Shown here: positions 24,789-33,106 of the stretch, piece by piece | How positions within the stretch are numbered: the stretch's first letter is position 1 | How the letters are laid out: every line of letters begins with the position of its first letter | NCBI RefSeq assembly: GCF_014650895.1 | Contig: NZ_BMVV01000007.1 | Coordinates: 301,983 to 365,982 of the forward strand | DNA: 64,000 nt | Direction: 5' to 3' | From: Streptomyces omiyaensis | GTDB taxonomy: Bacteria; Actinomycetota; Actinomycetes; Streptomycetales; Streptomycetaceae | Made by a program: the position numbers and the translations under genes | Notes under the pieces: model-generated | Databases searched by the model: none | Seen by the model: the letters and a program-made list of their open reading frames with translations, nothing else | Told to the model about the DNA's origin: nothing

Positions 24789-24998
24789 TCACTCCCGGGC
24801 CGGGGCGGTCCCGGGCTCCGCCGGCTCCAGCCGCTCCGGTCTCCGCTGCTCCACCACCACCAGGAAGGCGTCGGAGGCCAGGTCCATCACCACCCGCGCG
24901 GGCACCCCCTCCTCGCGCCGCGCGCCCGCGTACTCCTCGGCGGGCCAGTGGCCCCGGGGCCCTCCCGCCGGAAACCGTTCCAGAACCGTACGGTCCAT
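24789..24998 (-). CDS. Small conserved-type hypothetical protein
   Basis: A 69-residue soluble protein beginning MDRTVLERFPAGGPRGHWPA. The middle, ARVVMDLASDAFLVVVE, looks like a two-strand element, and the tail is charged and Pro-rich. The ATG at 24998 follows GCGGAG. I do not recognise a family. It is divergent from the AAA-Nudix gene and ends against a bidirectional terminator, so it is a complete single-gene unit. Confidence 0.65.
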   Translation of the reverse strand: MDRTVLERFPAGGPRGHWPAEEYAGARREEGVPARVVMDLASDAFLVVVEQRRPERLEPAEPGTAPARE

Positions 24999-25136
24999 CT
25001 CCGCACCCCCTCGTGCTCGCCGTTCTCAACGAGCCGGGGGCCCGAAGCGTTACGGATCGGCCCGGACGTGTGTTCGTGGTTTCCGTGGCAGGGTGTTGCG
25101 GGCAAGCCACAGGGGGCCGTCGATGAGGGGGGAATC

Positions 25137-26174
25137 GTGATCGTCTGGATCAACGGTGCTTTCGGCGCGGGGAAGACCGCCACCGCGCGCGAACTGGTCG
25201 GACTGATCCCGCACAGCACGCTGTACGACCCCGAGGCGACCGGCGGGGAGCTGCGCCGGCTCCTCCCCGCCAAGCGCCTCGCGGAGGTGGACGACTACCA
25301 GGACCTGCCGATCTGGCGCCGGCTCGTCGTGGACACCGCGGCCGCCCTGCACGCCGAGGTCGGCGGGGTGCTCGTGGTCCCGATGACGCTGCTCCGGCAG
25401 GAGTACCGCGACGAGATCTTCGGTGGGCTCGCCGCCCGCCGCATCGACGTCCGGCATGTGCTTCTGGCACCGGAGGAAACGATCCTGCGGACGCGGATCG
25501 ACGGGCGGGCCGAGTACGGCGACCCGGCCGTCGACGCCGACGTGCGCCGCTGGTGCCACGCCCGCCTGCCGGCGTACCGCGAAGCCCTGGCCGGCTGGCT
25601 CGGCGGGGAGGCCCACACCGTCGACACCTCCGGGCTCACCGTCGCCGAGACCGCCCGGGCCGTCGCCGACGCGGTCCAGGGAGGCCGCGCGGCGCCCTGC
25701 GGGATCGTCCAGACACCGGAACCGACCCGCGAGACGCTGGCCGCCGGCGTCCTCCTCTTCGACGAGCAGGACCGCTTCCTGCTGGTCGACCCCACCTACA
25801 AGCCCGGCTGGGAGTTCCCCGGCGGGGTCGTCGAGGCCGGCGAGCCGCCCGCCCGCGCCGGGATGCGCGAGGTGGCCGAGGAGATCGGCCTCGAACTCGA
25901 CGCCGTGCCCCGGCTGCTCCTCGTCGACTGGGAACGCCCCCAGCCGCCCGGCTTCGGCGGCCTCCGGCTCCTCTTCGACGGCGGACGGCTCGCCGCCCGC
26001 GACCGCGACCGGCTCCGGCTGCCCGGCGCCGAGCTGCGCGCCTGGCGCTTCGTCACCGAGGAGGAGGCCGCCGACCTCCTCCCGCCCGTCCGCTACGACC
26101 GCCTCCGCTGGGCCCTGCGCGCCCGCGAGCGCGGCACGGTGCTCAACCTGGAGGCGGGCGTCCCGGTGGGCTGA
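25137..26174 (+). CDS. Fusion of a P-loop kinase-like domain and a Nudix hydrolase
   Basis: A 345-residue two-domain protein. Residues 1-180 are a P-loop NTPase with Walker A GAFGAGKT at 7-14 right after the first strand (IVWING), resembling TmrB-type and small-molecule kinase-like ATPases. Residues 200-330 are a Nudix domain with a complete Nudix box at 230-252 (Gly230, Glu236, Arg244, Glu245, Glu248, Glu249, Gly251). The GTG at 25137 follows GGGGGGA. A protein that could both phosphorylate and hydrolyse nucleoside-diphosphate-linked compounds is plausible, but its substrate is unknown. Confidence 0.92.
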   Translation: MIVWINGAFGAGKTATARELVGLIPHSTLYDPEATGGELRRLLPAKRLAEVDDYQDLPIWRRLVVDTAAALHAEVGGVLVVPMTLLRQEYRDEIFGGLAARRIDVRHVLLAPEETILRTRIDGRAEYGDPAVDADVRRWCHARLPAYREALAGWLGGEAHTVDTSGLTVAETARAVADAVQGGRAAPCGIVQTPEPTRETLAAGVLLFDEQDRFLLVDPTYKPGWEFPGGVVEAGEPPARAGMREVAEEIGLELDAVPRLLLVDWERPQPPGFGGLRLLFDGGRLAARDRDRLRLPGAELRAWRFVTEEEAADLLPPVRYDRLRWALRARERGTVLNLEAGVPVG

Positions 26175-26210
26175 CCGGCCGGGCGGCCGGCCGCCCCCGC
26201 CGGGGCCGGC

Positions 26211-26298
26211 CGCCTTGACGGTGTCCGGCTGCCGCCTTGACGGTGTCCGGCTGCCGCCTTGACGGCGTCCGGCTGCCGCCTTGACGGTGTCCGGCTGA
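26211..26298. repeat. Four tandem 22-bp repeats
   Basis: CGCCTTGACGGTGTCCGGCT plus GC is repeated head to tail at 26211, 26233, 26255 and 26277. Copy 3 has one change (GGCGTCC) and copy 4 ends in GA. The array fills the gap between the convergent Nudix and MBL genes and stops 2 bp before the MBL stop codon. The period is two helical turns and is not a multiple of three. Confidence 0.9.
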
Positions 26299-26300
26299 CG

Positions 26301-26993
26301 TCAGGGCGCGACGGCCCCGGCCGCCGCCGCCAGCTGCTCCGCGGTGTCCTCGTTCACCGCCGGGCCGTGCCCGCAGCACAGCACCGACGGGCGCAGCTCC
26401 GCCAGCCGCCGCATCGACTCCAGGGCCAGCGCCCGGTCCACGTGGAACACGCCGAAGGTCACCCCCCGCACGGTCGCCACGACGTCGCCGGCGAAGAGCA
26501 CGCCGTGCCGGGGGAGGTGGACCGCCATCGAGCCCGGCGTGTGCCCGGGGACGTGGACCGCGACCGCCCCGTCGCCGAAGCCGAGCCCCTCGCCGTCCTC
26601 GACCTCCCGGTCCACCCGGGTGGGCGGCGCCTCCGGGCAGGTCAGCCCGTGTTCCCAGAGCGGGCGCTCCCACTCCAGCAGGTCGGGGTCGGGCACGGGC
26701 AGCTCGCCGCGCACGTACGGGGCGTCGAGGCGGTGGGCGACGATCTCGGCGCCGTGCCGGTCGGCCAGGTCCCCCGCCCCGCCCACGTGGTCGCGGTGCC
26801 CGTGGGTGAGGACGATGCGGGCCAGCCGGTCCGGGTCGAGGCCCGCCGCCCGTATCGCCGCGGTCGTGCGGTCCGCCGATCCGGCCCAGCCGGCGTCCAC
26901 GAGGGTCAGTTCGCCGTCGTCGCTCCACAGGTACGCCTGCCCGATCGAGTAGTCGAGCAGGTGCAGCCGGGGCGTGATCCGCAAGGGTTCCAT
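26301..26993 (-). CDS. Metallo-beta-lactamase-fold hydrolase
   Basis: A 230-residue MBL-fold enzyme of the glyoxalase II/RNase Z-like superfamily. The zinc signature THGHRDH is at residues 63-69, with further ligands in VPGHTPGS (near 149-156), LFAGD (Asp near 170) and CCGHGP near the C-terminus. It has no signal peptide. A TACGTT box 6 nt before the ATG indicates a leaderless mRNA. The substrate is unknown; small thioester or phosphonate hydrolysis are common possibilities. Confidence 0.92.
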   Translation of the reverse strand: MEPLRITPRLHLLDYSIGQAYLWSDDGELTLVDAGWAGSADRTTAAIRAAGLDPDRLARIVLTHGHRDHVGGAGDLADRHGAEIVAHRLDAPYVRGELPVPDPDLLEWERPLWEHGLTCPEAPPTRVDREVEDGEGLGFGDGAVAVHVPGHTPGSMAVHLPRHGVLFAGDVVATVRGVTFGVFHVDRALALESMRRLAELRPSVLCCGHGPAVNEDTAEQLAAAAGAVAP

Positions 26994-27139
26994 GCGGTGA
27001 ACGTAGGCGCGGAACCGGTCCCACCGGGGCGTTCTACGCTCTCGGCGAGCTTCGCCCAGCGCGGAACGCGCGGCGCGCCGGGCACCGGGCGACGCCGCAC
27101 CGGGAGGGGCGAGGACCCGCCGGGCCCCGTCCCCCGCTG

Positions 27140-27175
27140 CCCGCCGGCGCCGTGGTGCGACCCGGTGCCGGCGGG
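27140..27175 (-). terminator. 13-bp hairpin after the M20 dipeptidase
   Basis: CCCGCCGGCGCCG (27140-27152) pairs with CGGTGCCGGCGGG (27163-27175), with one G-U wobble and a 10-nt loop, just past the stop of the leftward M20 gene. Confidence 0.6.
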
Positions 27176-27185
27176 TGTCCGGGCG

Positions 27186-28553
27186 TCAGGCGCCCCGGCC
27201 GCCCGCGTAGTTCACGAGGAACAGCGCCTCGGCGACGGCGAGCCGCTCCAGCTCCTCCGGCGAGACGGACTCGTTGACCGCGTGGATCCGCGCCTCGGGC
27301 TCGCTCAGGCCGATGAGCAGGATCTCGGTCTCCGGGTAGAGGGTGGCGAGCGTGTTGCAGAGCGGGATCGAGCCGCCCATGCCCGCCGCCTGCATCTCCT
27401 GGCCCGGGTACGCGACCCGCATCGCCTCGGCCATCGACGCGTACGCCGGGCTGGAGGTGTCCGCCTGGAACGGCTGGCCCTGGCCGACCTGCTCCAGCGT
27501 CACCCGCGCGTTCCACGGCGTGTGCTTCTCGATGTGGGCGAAGAGCAGCTCCGTCGCCTTGGCCGCGTCCTGGCCGGGCGGCACCCGCAGGCTGACCTGC
27601 GCGCGGGCCGTCCGCGGGATCGACGGGGTCGCGCCGGCCACCGGGTGGCAGTCGATGCCGACGACGGTGACGGCCGGACGGGCCCAGATGCGGTCGGCGA
27701 CCGTGCCCGCGCCCGGCAGCTCGACGCCCGGCAGCACCTTGGCGTCGGCGCGGAACTCCTCCTCCGGGTACTGCAGGCCCTCCCAGACGGTGTCGGCCGG
27801 CAGACCGTCGATCACCGTCGAGCCGTTCTCGTCCCGCAGCGAGTCGAGGACCCGGATCAGCGCGGCGAGCGCGTCGGGCGCGGCACCGCCGAACTGGCCG
27901 GAGTGGAGGTTGCCCTCCAGGGTGTCGACCTGGACGCGGATCATCGTCATGCCGCGCAGGGTGGCGGTGACCGTCGGCAGCCCGACGCGGAAGTTGCCCG
28001 CGTCGCCGATCACGATGGTGTCGGCGGTCAGCAGCTCGGGGTGCTGCTCCGCGTACCGCTCCAGACCGCCGGTGCCCTGCTCCTCCGAGCCCTCGACGAT
28101 CATCTTGACGGTCACCGGCACGCCGCCGTTGGCCTTGAGGGCCCGCAGCGCCAGCAGGTGGAGGACGAAGCCGCCCTTGCAGTCCGCCGCGCCGCGGCCG
28201 TACCAGCGGCCGTCCTCGCGCTCGGTCAGCTCGAACGGCGGGGTCAGCCAGGCCGACTCGTCCAGCTTCGGCTGCACGTCGTAGTGGGCGTAGAGGAGGA
28301 CCGTCGGCGCGCCGGCCGGGCCCGGCAGCACGCCGTAGACCGACTGGGTGCCGTCCGGGGTGTCGAGCAGGGCCACGTCCCGGAAGTCCTCGGCGCGCAG
28401 CGCGTCGGCCACCCAGTTCGCGGCGGCCTCGCACTCGCTGCGGGGCGCCACGGCCTCGTCCGCGACCGACTCGAAGGCGACCAGCTCCGTCAGCTCGGCC
28501 TTCGCCCGAGGCATCAGGGACCGGACGGTCTCGGCGATCGGATTCGGCGTCAT
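27186..28553 (-). CDS. M20-family dipeptidase
   Basis: A 455-residue zinc dipeptidase (carnosinase/CNDP-like). The first metal-site motif LLYAHYDVQP has His90 and Asp92, GRGAADCKGG gives the bridging Asp124, and EGSEEQG near 154-160 provides the general-base Glu157 and ligand Glu158. The dimerisation lid occupies the central part (about 195-350). The ATG at 28553 follows GAGGAG. It would hydrolyse short peptides in the cytoplasm for amino-acid recycling. It is divergent from the geranylgeranyl reductase-type gene. Confidence 0.94.
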   Translation of the reverse strand: MTPNPIAETVRSLMPRAKAELTELVAFESVADEAVAPRSECEAAANWVADALRAEDFRDVALLDTPDGTQSVYGVLPGPAGAPTVLLYAHYDVQPKLDESAWLTPPFELTEREDGRWYGRGAADCKGGFVLHLLALRALKANGGVPVTVKMIVEGSEEQGTGGLERYAEQHPELLTADTIVIGDAGNFRVGLPTVTATLRGMTMIRVQVDTLEGNLHSGQFGGAAPDALAALIRVLDSLRDENGSTVIDGLPADTVWEGLQYPEEEFRADAKVLPGVELPGAGTVADRIWARPAVTVVGIDCHPVAGATPSIPRTARAQVSLRVPPGQDAAKATELLFAHIEKHTPWNARVTLEQVGQGQPFQADTSSPAYASMAEAMRVAYPGQEMQAAGMGGSIPLCNTLATLYPETEILLIGLSEPEARIHAVNESVSPEELERLAVAEALFLVNYAGGRGA

Positions 28554-28713
28554 GGGCACGCTCCTCGTGGGTGCGACGTTGAGTGCTTGGGGAGCGAACG
28601 GCGTATCTGGTGGTACGGCGATTCGCACCGCCGATCCTACGACCGGGCCGTGGCCTACCGAGCCGTAGGATGCGGGAAGCAGACGCCGGTCGGATCAGGA
28701 GCAGAAGCACATC

Positions 28714-30198
28714 GTGAGCAGCGAGCACGCAGAGAACGCCGGTCCGGAGCCCACCGAGCCGCTCGTGCCCGGCGATTCGGCCCCGGTGGCCGAGCCGTCC
28801 GACGCGGCGGCGGGCGAGGAGCCCGGCCCGGCCGGCGACGCCGGTCCCGCCGCGGACGCGGGCGCGGAGCCCGACGGGGAGCGGCCGGACGTGTGGGACG
28901 TCGTGGTCGTCGGCGCCGGCCCGGCCGGCGCGTCGGCGGCGTACGCGGCCGCGGTCGCGGGCCGCCGGGTCCTGATCCTGGAGAAGGCCGAGCTGCCCCG
29001 GTACAAGACCTGCGGCGGCGGCATCATCGGCCCCTCCCGCGACTCCCTGCCCCCCGGCTTCGAGCTGCCCTTCCACGACCGGGTGCACGCGGTCACCTTC
29101 TCGCTCGAAGGCCGCTTCGCCCGCACCCGCCGCTCGCGCCGCATGCTCTTCGGGCTCGTCAACCGGCCCGAGTTCGACGCCCTCCTGGTCGAGCACGCGC
29201 AGAAGGCGGGCGCCCAGCTGCGCACCGGCGCGACCGTGACCCGGGTCGAGCAGCACGGTCCGGCGGTGCCGGACCGGCGGACGGTCGCGGTGGTCCTCTC
29301 CGACGGCGAGACGGTGCTCGCGCGCGCCGTGGTCGGCGCGGACGGCAGTGCCAGCCGGATAGGAGCGCACGTCGGGGTGAAGCTCGGCCAGGTCGACCTG
29401 GGCCTGGAGTCGGAGATCCCGGTGCCGCCGTCGGTGGCGGAGGACTGGAAGGGCCGCATCCTCATCGACTGGGGCCCGATGCCCGGCAGTTACGGCTGGG
29501 TCTTCCCGAAGGGCGACACGCTCACCGTCGGCGTCATCTCGGCGCGCGGCGAGGGCGCGGCGACCAAGCGCTACCTGGAGGACTTCGTCGCCCGGCTCGG
29601 CCTCGCCGGCTTCGAGCCCTCGATCTCCTCCGGCCACCTGACCCGCTGCCGCACCGACGACTCGCCGCTCTCCCGCGGCCGGGTCCTGGTCTGCGGCGAC
29701 GCGGCGGGCCTGCTGGAGCCGTGGACCCGCGAGGGCATCTCGTACGCGCTCCGCTCCGGCCGGCTGGCCGGCGAGTGGGCGGTCCGGGTGGCGGAGGCCG
29801 GGGACGCGGTGGACGCCCGCCGCCAGGCGCTGAACTACGCCTTCGCCATCAAGGCGGGCCTCGGCGTGGAGATGGCGGTCGGCCGCCGGATGCTCGCCGT
29901 CTTCGAGCGCAGGCCGGGGCTGCTGCACGCGGTGATCACCGGGGTGCGCCCGGCCTGGAACGCCTTCGCCGACATCACCCGGGGCGCGGCCACCCTCGGC
30001 GGCATGGTCCGGGCGAACGGCCTGGCCCGGCGGGCCCTCGACGTGCTCGACAAGCGCATGGACACGGACTCCGGCGTCGGCCCGGCGGGCCGGGGCGTGA
30101 GCCGCAAGGACGGGACCGCCGACGAGACCGCCGACGAGGCGGAGGCGGCGGGCGCGGCCGGGCCCGCCGACGGCGGGGAGCGGTCCGGCGCCTCCTGA
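28714..30198 (+). CDS. Geranylgeranyl reductase-family flavoprotein
   Basis: A 494-residue FAD-dependent oxidoreductase. After an acidic, Pro/Ala-rich tail of about 58 residues, the FAD-binding VVVVGAGPAGASAA lies at 63-76. KTCGGG follows near 98-103 (the family's PxxxxCGG motif), VGADGSASRIG is in the middle, and the second FAD motif is VLVCGDAAGLLEPWTREGI. Relatives reduce isoprenoid side chains, such as those of menaquinone or lipids. The GTG at 28714 lacks a strong ribosome site; the tail may be partly untranslated. It is divergent from the M20 dipeptidase. Confidence 0.88.
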   Translation: MSSEHAENAGPEPTEPLVPGDSAPVAEPSDAAAGEEPGPAGDAGPAADAGAEPDGERPDVWDVVVVGAGPAGASAAYAAAVAGRRVLILEKAELPRYKTCGGGIIGPSRDSLPPGFELPFHDRVHAVTFSLEGRFARTRRSRRMLFGLVNRPEFDALLVEHAQKAGAQLRTGATVTRVEQHGPAVPDRRTVAVVLSDGETVLARAVVGADGSASRIGAHVGVKLGQVDLGLESEIPVPPSVAEDWKGRILIDWGPMPGSYGWVFPKGDTLTVGVISARGEGAATKRYLEDFVARLGLAGFEPSISSGHLTRCRTDDSPLSRGRVLVCGDAAGLLEPWTREGISYALRSGRLAGEWAVRVAEAGDAVDARRQALNYAFAIKAGLGVEMAVGRRMLAVFERRPGLLHAVITGVRPAWNAFADITRGAATLGGMVRANGLARRALDVLDKRMDTDSGVGPAGRGVSRKDGTADETADEAEAAGAAGPADGGERSGAS

Positions 30199-30237
30199 GG
30201 GACCGGCGCCTCCTGAGGGTCCGGCGCCTCCTGAGAG
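30184..30237. repeat. Three tandem 18-bp repeats carrying the stop codon
   Basis: TCCGGCGCCTCCTGAGGG is repeated at 30184, 30202 (first base A) and 30220 (ending GAG). The first copy supplies the last codons (Ser-Gly-Ala-Ser) and TGA stop of the flavoprotein gene. Because 18 bp is six codons, each further copy repeats an in-frame stop. Confidence 0.88.
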
Positions 30238-30313
30238 GGGGCGGTGGACCCGGCGGGCGGCCGGCGGGCGCGAGGGACGGGGGTGGGCGGGACCCCGGGG
30301 GTCCGTGCCCCCC

Positions 30314-30844
30314 TCACGCGTCGGTGGCGGCGGCGACGGCGGTGAGGCGGAAGACCGGGTGCCGGGGCGCGGCGGCGCGCAGCTCCTCGTCGGTGGAGTC
30401 CGGGCCGACGCCCGCGAAGAAGATCCCGACCTCGGCCTTCCAGCGCTTGAGGTAGGCGCGCAGCACGTCCGCCTTCGCGTCGTCGAGGACCTCGGTGGCG
30501 GTGAACGCCTCGACCCGCTTGCCGAGGCGCAGCTCGCCGCCGCCGACCGCCCGCATGTTGCGGGTCCACTGGACGTGGCCGCGGGGGGCGACGAGGTAGC
30601 GCTCGCCGTCGAGGGTGAGGACGTTGACCGGGGTGGTCCGCCAGGCGCCGCTCCTGCGGCCCCGGACGGCGAGGATCCGCGAGCCCCAGACGCTGACGCC
30701 CCGGCGGGTCAGCCAGGCCACGCCGCGGTTCACGACGTGGACGGTGAACCAGCCGGGCTTCATGACGTGGGCGGTGCCGGGGGCGGTGCCGGCGGCCGGG
30801 GAGGCGGGGGCGGGGGTACCGGGGGTGGTGGGGGTGCTGGTCAT
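30314..30844 (-). CDS. Deazaflavin (F420)-dependent nitroreductase-family protein
   Basis: A 176-residue protein of the Ddn/FDOR split-barrel family, which uses cofactor F420 (some members other flavins). Typical elements are LTRRGVSVWGSRILAVRGRR then SGAWRTTPVNVL near 44-75, and RYLVAPRGHVQWTRNMRA near 82-99. The ATG at 30844 follows AGGAGG by 6 nt; the first 25 residues are a Thr/Pro/Ala-rich tail. It is divergent from a TetR regulator over a matched pair of operators, so it is probably induced when that repressor is released. The substrate is unknown. Confidence 0.9.
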   Translation of the reverse strand: MTSTPTTPGTPAPASPAAGTAPGTAHVMKPGWFTVHVVNRGVAWLTRRGVSVWGSRILAVRGRRSGAWRTTPVNVLTLDGERYLVAPRGHVQWTRNMRAVGGGELRLGKRVEAFTATEVLDDAKADVLRAYLKRWKAEVGIFFAGVGPDSTDEELRAAAPRHPVFRLTAVAAATDA

Positions 30845-30890
30845 CGGGGCCTCCTGGGGGTCGGGGCGGGCGGTGCCGGTCATAAAGAGT

Positions 30891-30954
30891 GAGCACTGCT
30901 CTCGCTTGAGATCAGTGTGCACGGCTCGGTGCTCACAAGCAAGAGCAGTGCTCT
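30891..30954. promoter_or_regulatory. Paired operators between the nitroreductase and TetR genes
   Basis: AGCACTGCTCTCGCTTG (30892-30908) and CAAGCAAGAGCAGTGCT (30936-30952) are inverted copies with one mismatch. Each contains a short palindrome of the form AGAGCA-N-TGCTCT: perfect 13 bp at 30942-30954, and 11 bp (GAGCACTGCTC) at 30891-30901. Their centres are 52 bp apart, close to five helical turns. Binding by the adjacent TetR protein is inferred. Confidence 0.78.
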
Positions 30955-30995
30955 CTTTTCGGTGCGCTGCTCCGAACCGTGGCAGACTGCTCTCC

Positions 30996-31706
30996 ATGAC
31001 CACCGTTCGAGGAGCCCGCGCCCGCGCCCGGATCGAGATCACCGTCGCCATCAAGGACGAGGCCCGGCGGCAGCTCGCCGCCGAGGGGGCCGCCAAACTG
31101 TCGCTGCGGGCCGTCGCCCGGGAGCTCGGCATGGTCTCCTCGGCGCTCTACCGCTACTTCCCCAGCCGGGACGAGCTGCTGACCGCGCTGATCATCGACG
31201 CGTACGACGCCGTCGGCGCCGCCGCGGAGACGGCCCACGCCTCCGCCGTGCGCACCGCGCCCCGCGCCCACCTCGCGCACTGGACCGCCGTCTGCCGCGC
31301 CGTCCGCGCCTGGGCGGTCGACCACCCCCACGAGTACGCCCTGATCTACGGCTCCCCGGTCCCCGGCTACACGGCCCCCCAGGACACCGTCGCCCCCGCC
31401 GCCCGCGTCGGCCTGCTGCTCGTGGCGACCGCCCGCGCGGCCTGGCAGGACGAGGGCGTCGCGCTGCCGCCGCTCCCGGACGGCCTCGCCCCGGAGGCGG
31501 AGCGGCTCGCCGCCGACCTGGCCCCCGACCTGCCGCCCGCGCTCGCCGTCGCCCTCGTCTTCGCCTGGGCGCAGCTCTTCGGCCTGGTCTCCTTCGAGGT
31601 CTTCGGCCAGTTCAACCGGGTCGTCGAGGACCGGGACGCCTTCTTCGCCACCGCCGCCGAACGCCTCGGCCGCGAGGCCGGCCTGCTGTCGCGCCCGCGG
31701 CCCTGA
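30996..31706 (+). CDS. TetR-family transcriptional regulator
   Basis: A 236-residue repressor. The helix-turn-helix is at about residues 17-64: AIKDEARRQLAAEGAAKLSL then VARELGMVSSALYRYFPSRDELL. The C-terminal domain (WTAVCRAVRAWAVDHPHEYALIYG and onward) resembles the TetR C-terminal domain common in actinomycetes. A CAGACT box 7 nt before the ATG suggests a leaderless transcript. It is divergent from the nitroreductase and likely controls both genes through the AGAGCA-N-TGCTCT sites. Confidence 0.93.
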   Translation: MTTVRGARARARIEITVAIKDEARRQLAAEGAAKLSLRAVARELGMVSSALYRYFPSRDELLTALIIDAYDAVGAAAETAHASAVRTAPRAHLAHWTAVCRAVRAWAVDHPHEYALIYGSPVPGYTAPQDTVAPAARVGLLLVATARAAWQDEGVALPPLPDGLAPEAERLAADLAPDLPPALAVALVFAWAQLFGLVSFEVFGQFNRVVEDRDAFFATAAERLGREAGLLSRPRP

Positions 31707-31772
31707 TCCGGTGCGCCGCGGCGGGTCCCGCCGGGTCCGGGAGGCGGCCCCGATCATGGCAGACTCGGGCGC

Positions 31773-32999
31773 ATGAACGGCAAGGCGACGACGACGCGTA
31801 CTCGGCTGGACAGGGGGCGCAGCGCGCTCGGCCCCGCACTGGAGCTGGTGCACACCGGACGGGCTCCGACGCGGGCCGTCCTCACCGCCGAGCTGGGCGT
31901 CACCCGCGCCACCGCCGGTGCCGTCGCCGCCGAGCTGGAGGCGCTCGGGCTGATCCGGGTCGACTCCAACCCCGGGGCCGCCGCCGGTTCGCAGGGGCGG
32001 CCCTCGCACCGGCTCGCCGTCGACGGCAGGGGACCGGTGGCGCTCGCCGCACAGGTCCACGCGGACGGCTTCCGGGCCGCGCTGATCGGCCTCGGCGGCA
32101 CCCTCGTCGCGACCGTCCCCGGCTCGGTCACGGTCTCGGCCGATCCGGCGCAGGTCCTCGGCGCCGTCGTGGAGGCGGGCGCCGCGCTGCTCCGGGAGTC
32201 CGGCCGGCGCTGCGTCGGCGCCGCGCTCGCCGTGCCGTCCGCGGTCGCCGAGCCCGAGGGCACCGCGCTCAACCCGCTCCACCTGGCCTGGCCCGCGGGC
32301 GCGCCGGTCCGGGAGATCTTCGCCGAGCGGGTCAGGGAGGCCGGCATCGCGGGCCCCGCCTTCACCGGCAACGACGTGAACCTCGCCGCGCTCGCCGAGC
32401 ACCGGCACGGCGCCGGGCGCGGCTCCCGCGACCTGCTGTGCGTGGCGACCGGCCACCGGGGCGTCGGCGGGGCGCTCGTCCTCGACGGGCGCCTCCACAC
32501 GGGCAGTTCGGGCCTGGCCCTGGAGGTGGGGCATCTGACGGTCAACCCGGAGGGCCGCCCCTGCCACTGCGGCGGCCGGGGCTGCCTGGACGTCGAGACG
32601 GACCCGCTGGCCTTCCTCACGGTCGCCGGCCGGGAGCCCGGACCGGAGGTGTCGCTGCTCCAGCAGGCCCGCGACCTGATCCGCACCGCGCCGGACGACC
32701 CGGGGGTGCGGGCGGCGGTGGCGGAGCTGATCGACCGTCTCGGCCTGGGGCTGGCGGGGCTGGTGAACATCCTCAACCCGGACCGGATCATCCTCGGCGG
32801 GCTCCACCGCGAGCTGCTCGACGCCGATCCGGAGCGGCTGCGCGCGGTCGTCGCCGACCGCAGTCTGTGGGGCCGCAGCGGCGGAGTCCCCATCCTGCCC
32901 TGCACCCTGGACCACAACAGCCTGGTGGGGGCGGCGGAGCTGGCCTGGCAGCCGGTGCTCGACGACCCGCTGGCCGCGCTCGGCGGCGTCCCCGTCTGA
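31773..32999 (+). CDS. ROK-family transcriptional regulator (NagC/XylR-like)
   Basis: A 408-residue sugar-sensing regulator. Residues 15-75 form a winged helix (VHTGRAPTRAVLTAELGVTR...LEALGLI), followed by a ROK domain. The zinc motif C-H-C-G-G-R-G-C starts at Cys264 (Cys264, Cys266, Cys271), with EVGHLTVNP just before it. The kinase DxGGT loop is degraded, so it should not phosphorylate sugar. A CAGACT box 7 nt before the ATG suggests a leaderless mRNA. No sugar-transport genes are adjacent, so its targets lie elsewhere. Confidence 0.94.
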   Translation: MNGKATTTRTRLDRGRSALGPALELVHTGRAPTRAVLTAELGVTRATAGAVAAELEALGLIRVDSNPGAAAGSQGRPSHRLAVDGRGPVALAAQVHADGFRAALIGLGGTLVATVPGSVTVSADPAQVLGAVVEAGAALLRESGRRCVGAALAVPSAVAEPEGTALNPLHLAWPAGAPVREIFAERVREAGIAGPAFTGNDVNLAALAEHRHGAGRGSRDLLCVATGHRGVGGALVLDGRLHTGSSGLALEVGHLTVNPEGRPCHCGGRGCLDVETDPLAFLTVAGREPGPEVSLLQQARDLIRTAPDDPGVRAAVAELIDRLGLGLAGLVNILNPDRIILGGLHRELLDADPERLRAVVADRSLWGRSGGVPILPCTLDHNSLVGAAELAWQPVLDDPLAALGGVPV

Positions 33000-33106
33000 A
33001 CGCCCCGGGGGCCGCGGGCCGGTGCCCCGGGGGCCGGGCGGGGAGACGGCCGGGGCCGGGGAAAAGGGATGGGCGCGGCCCGCCGGGCCCGGTAACGTCG
33101 CCGCTC

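Noticed and set aside
26211..26298. A possible CRISPR array.
   Set aside because: The 22-bp units are head to tail with no spacers, and no cas genes are present.
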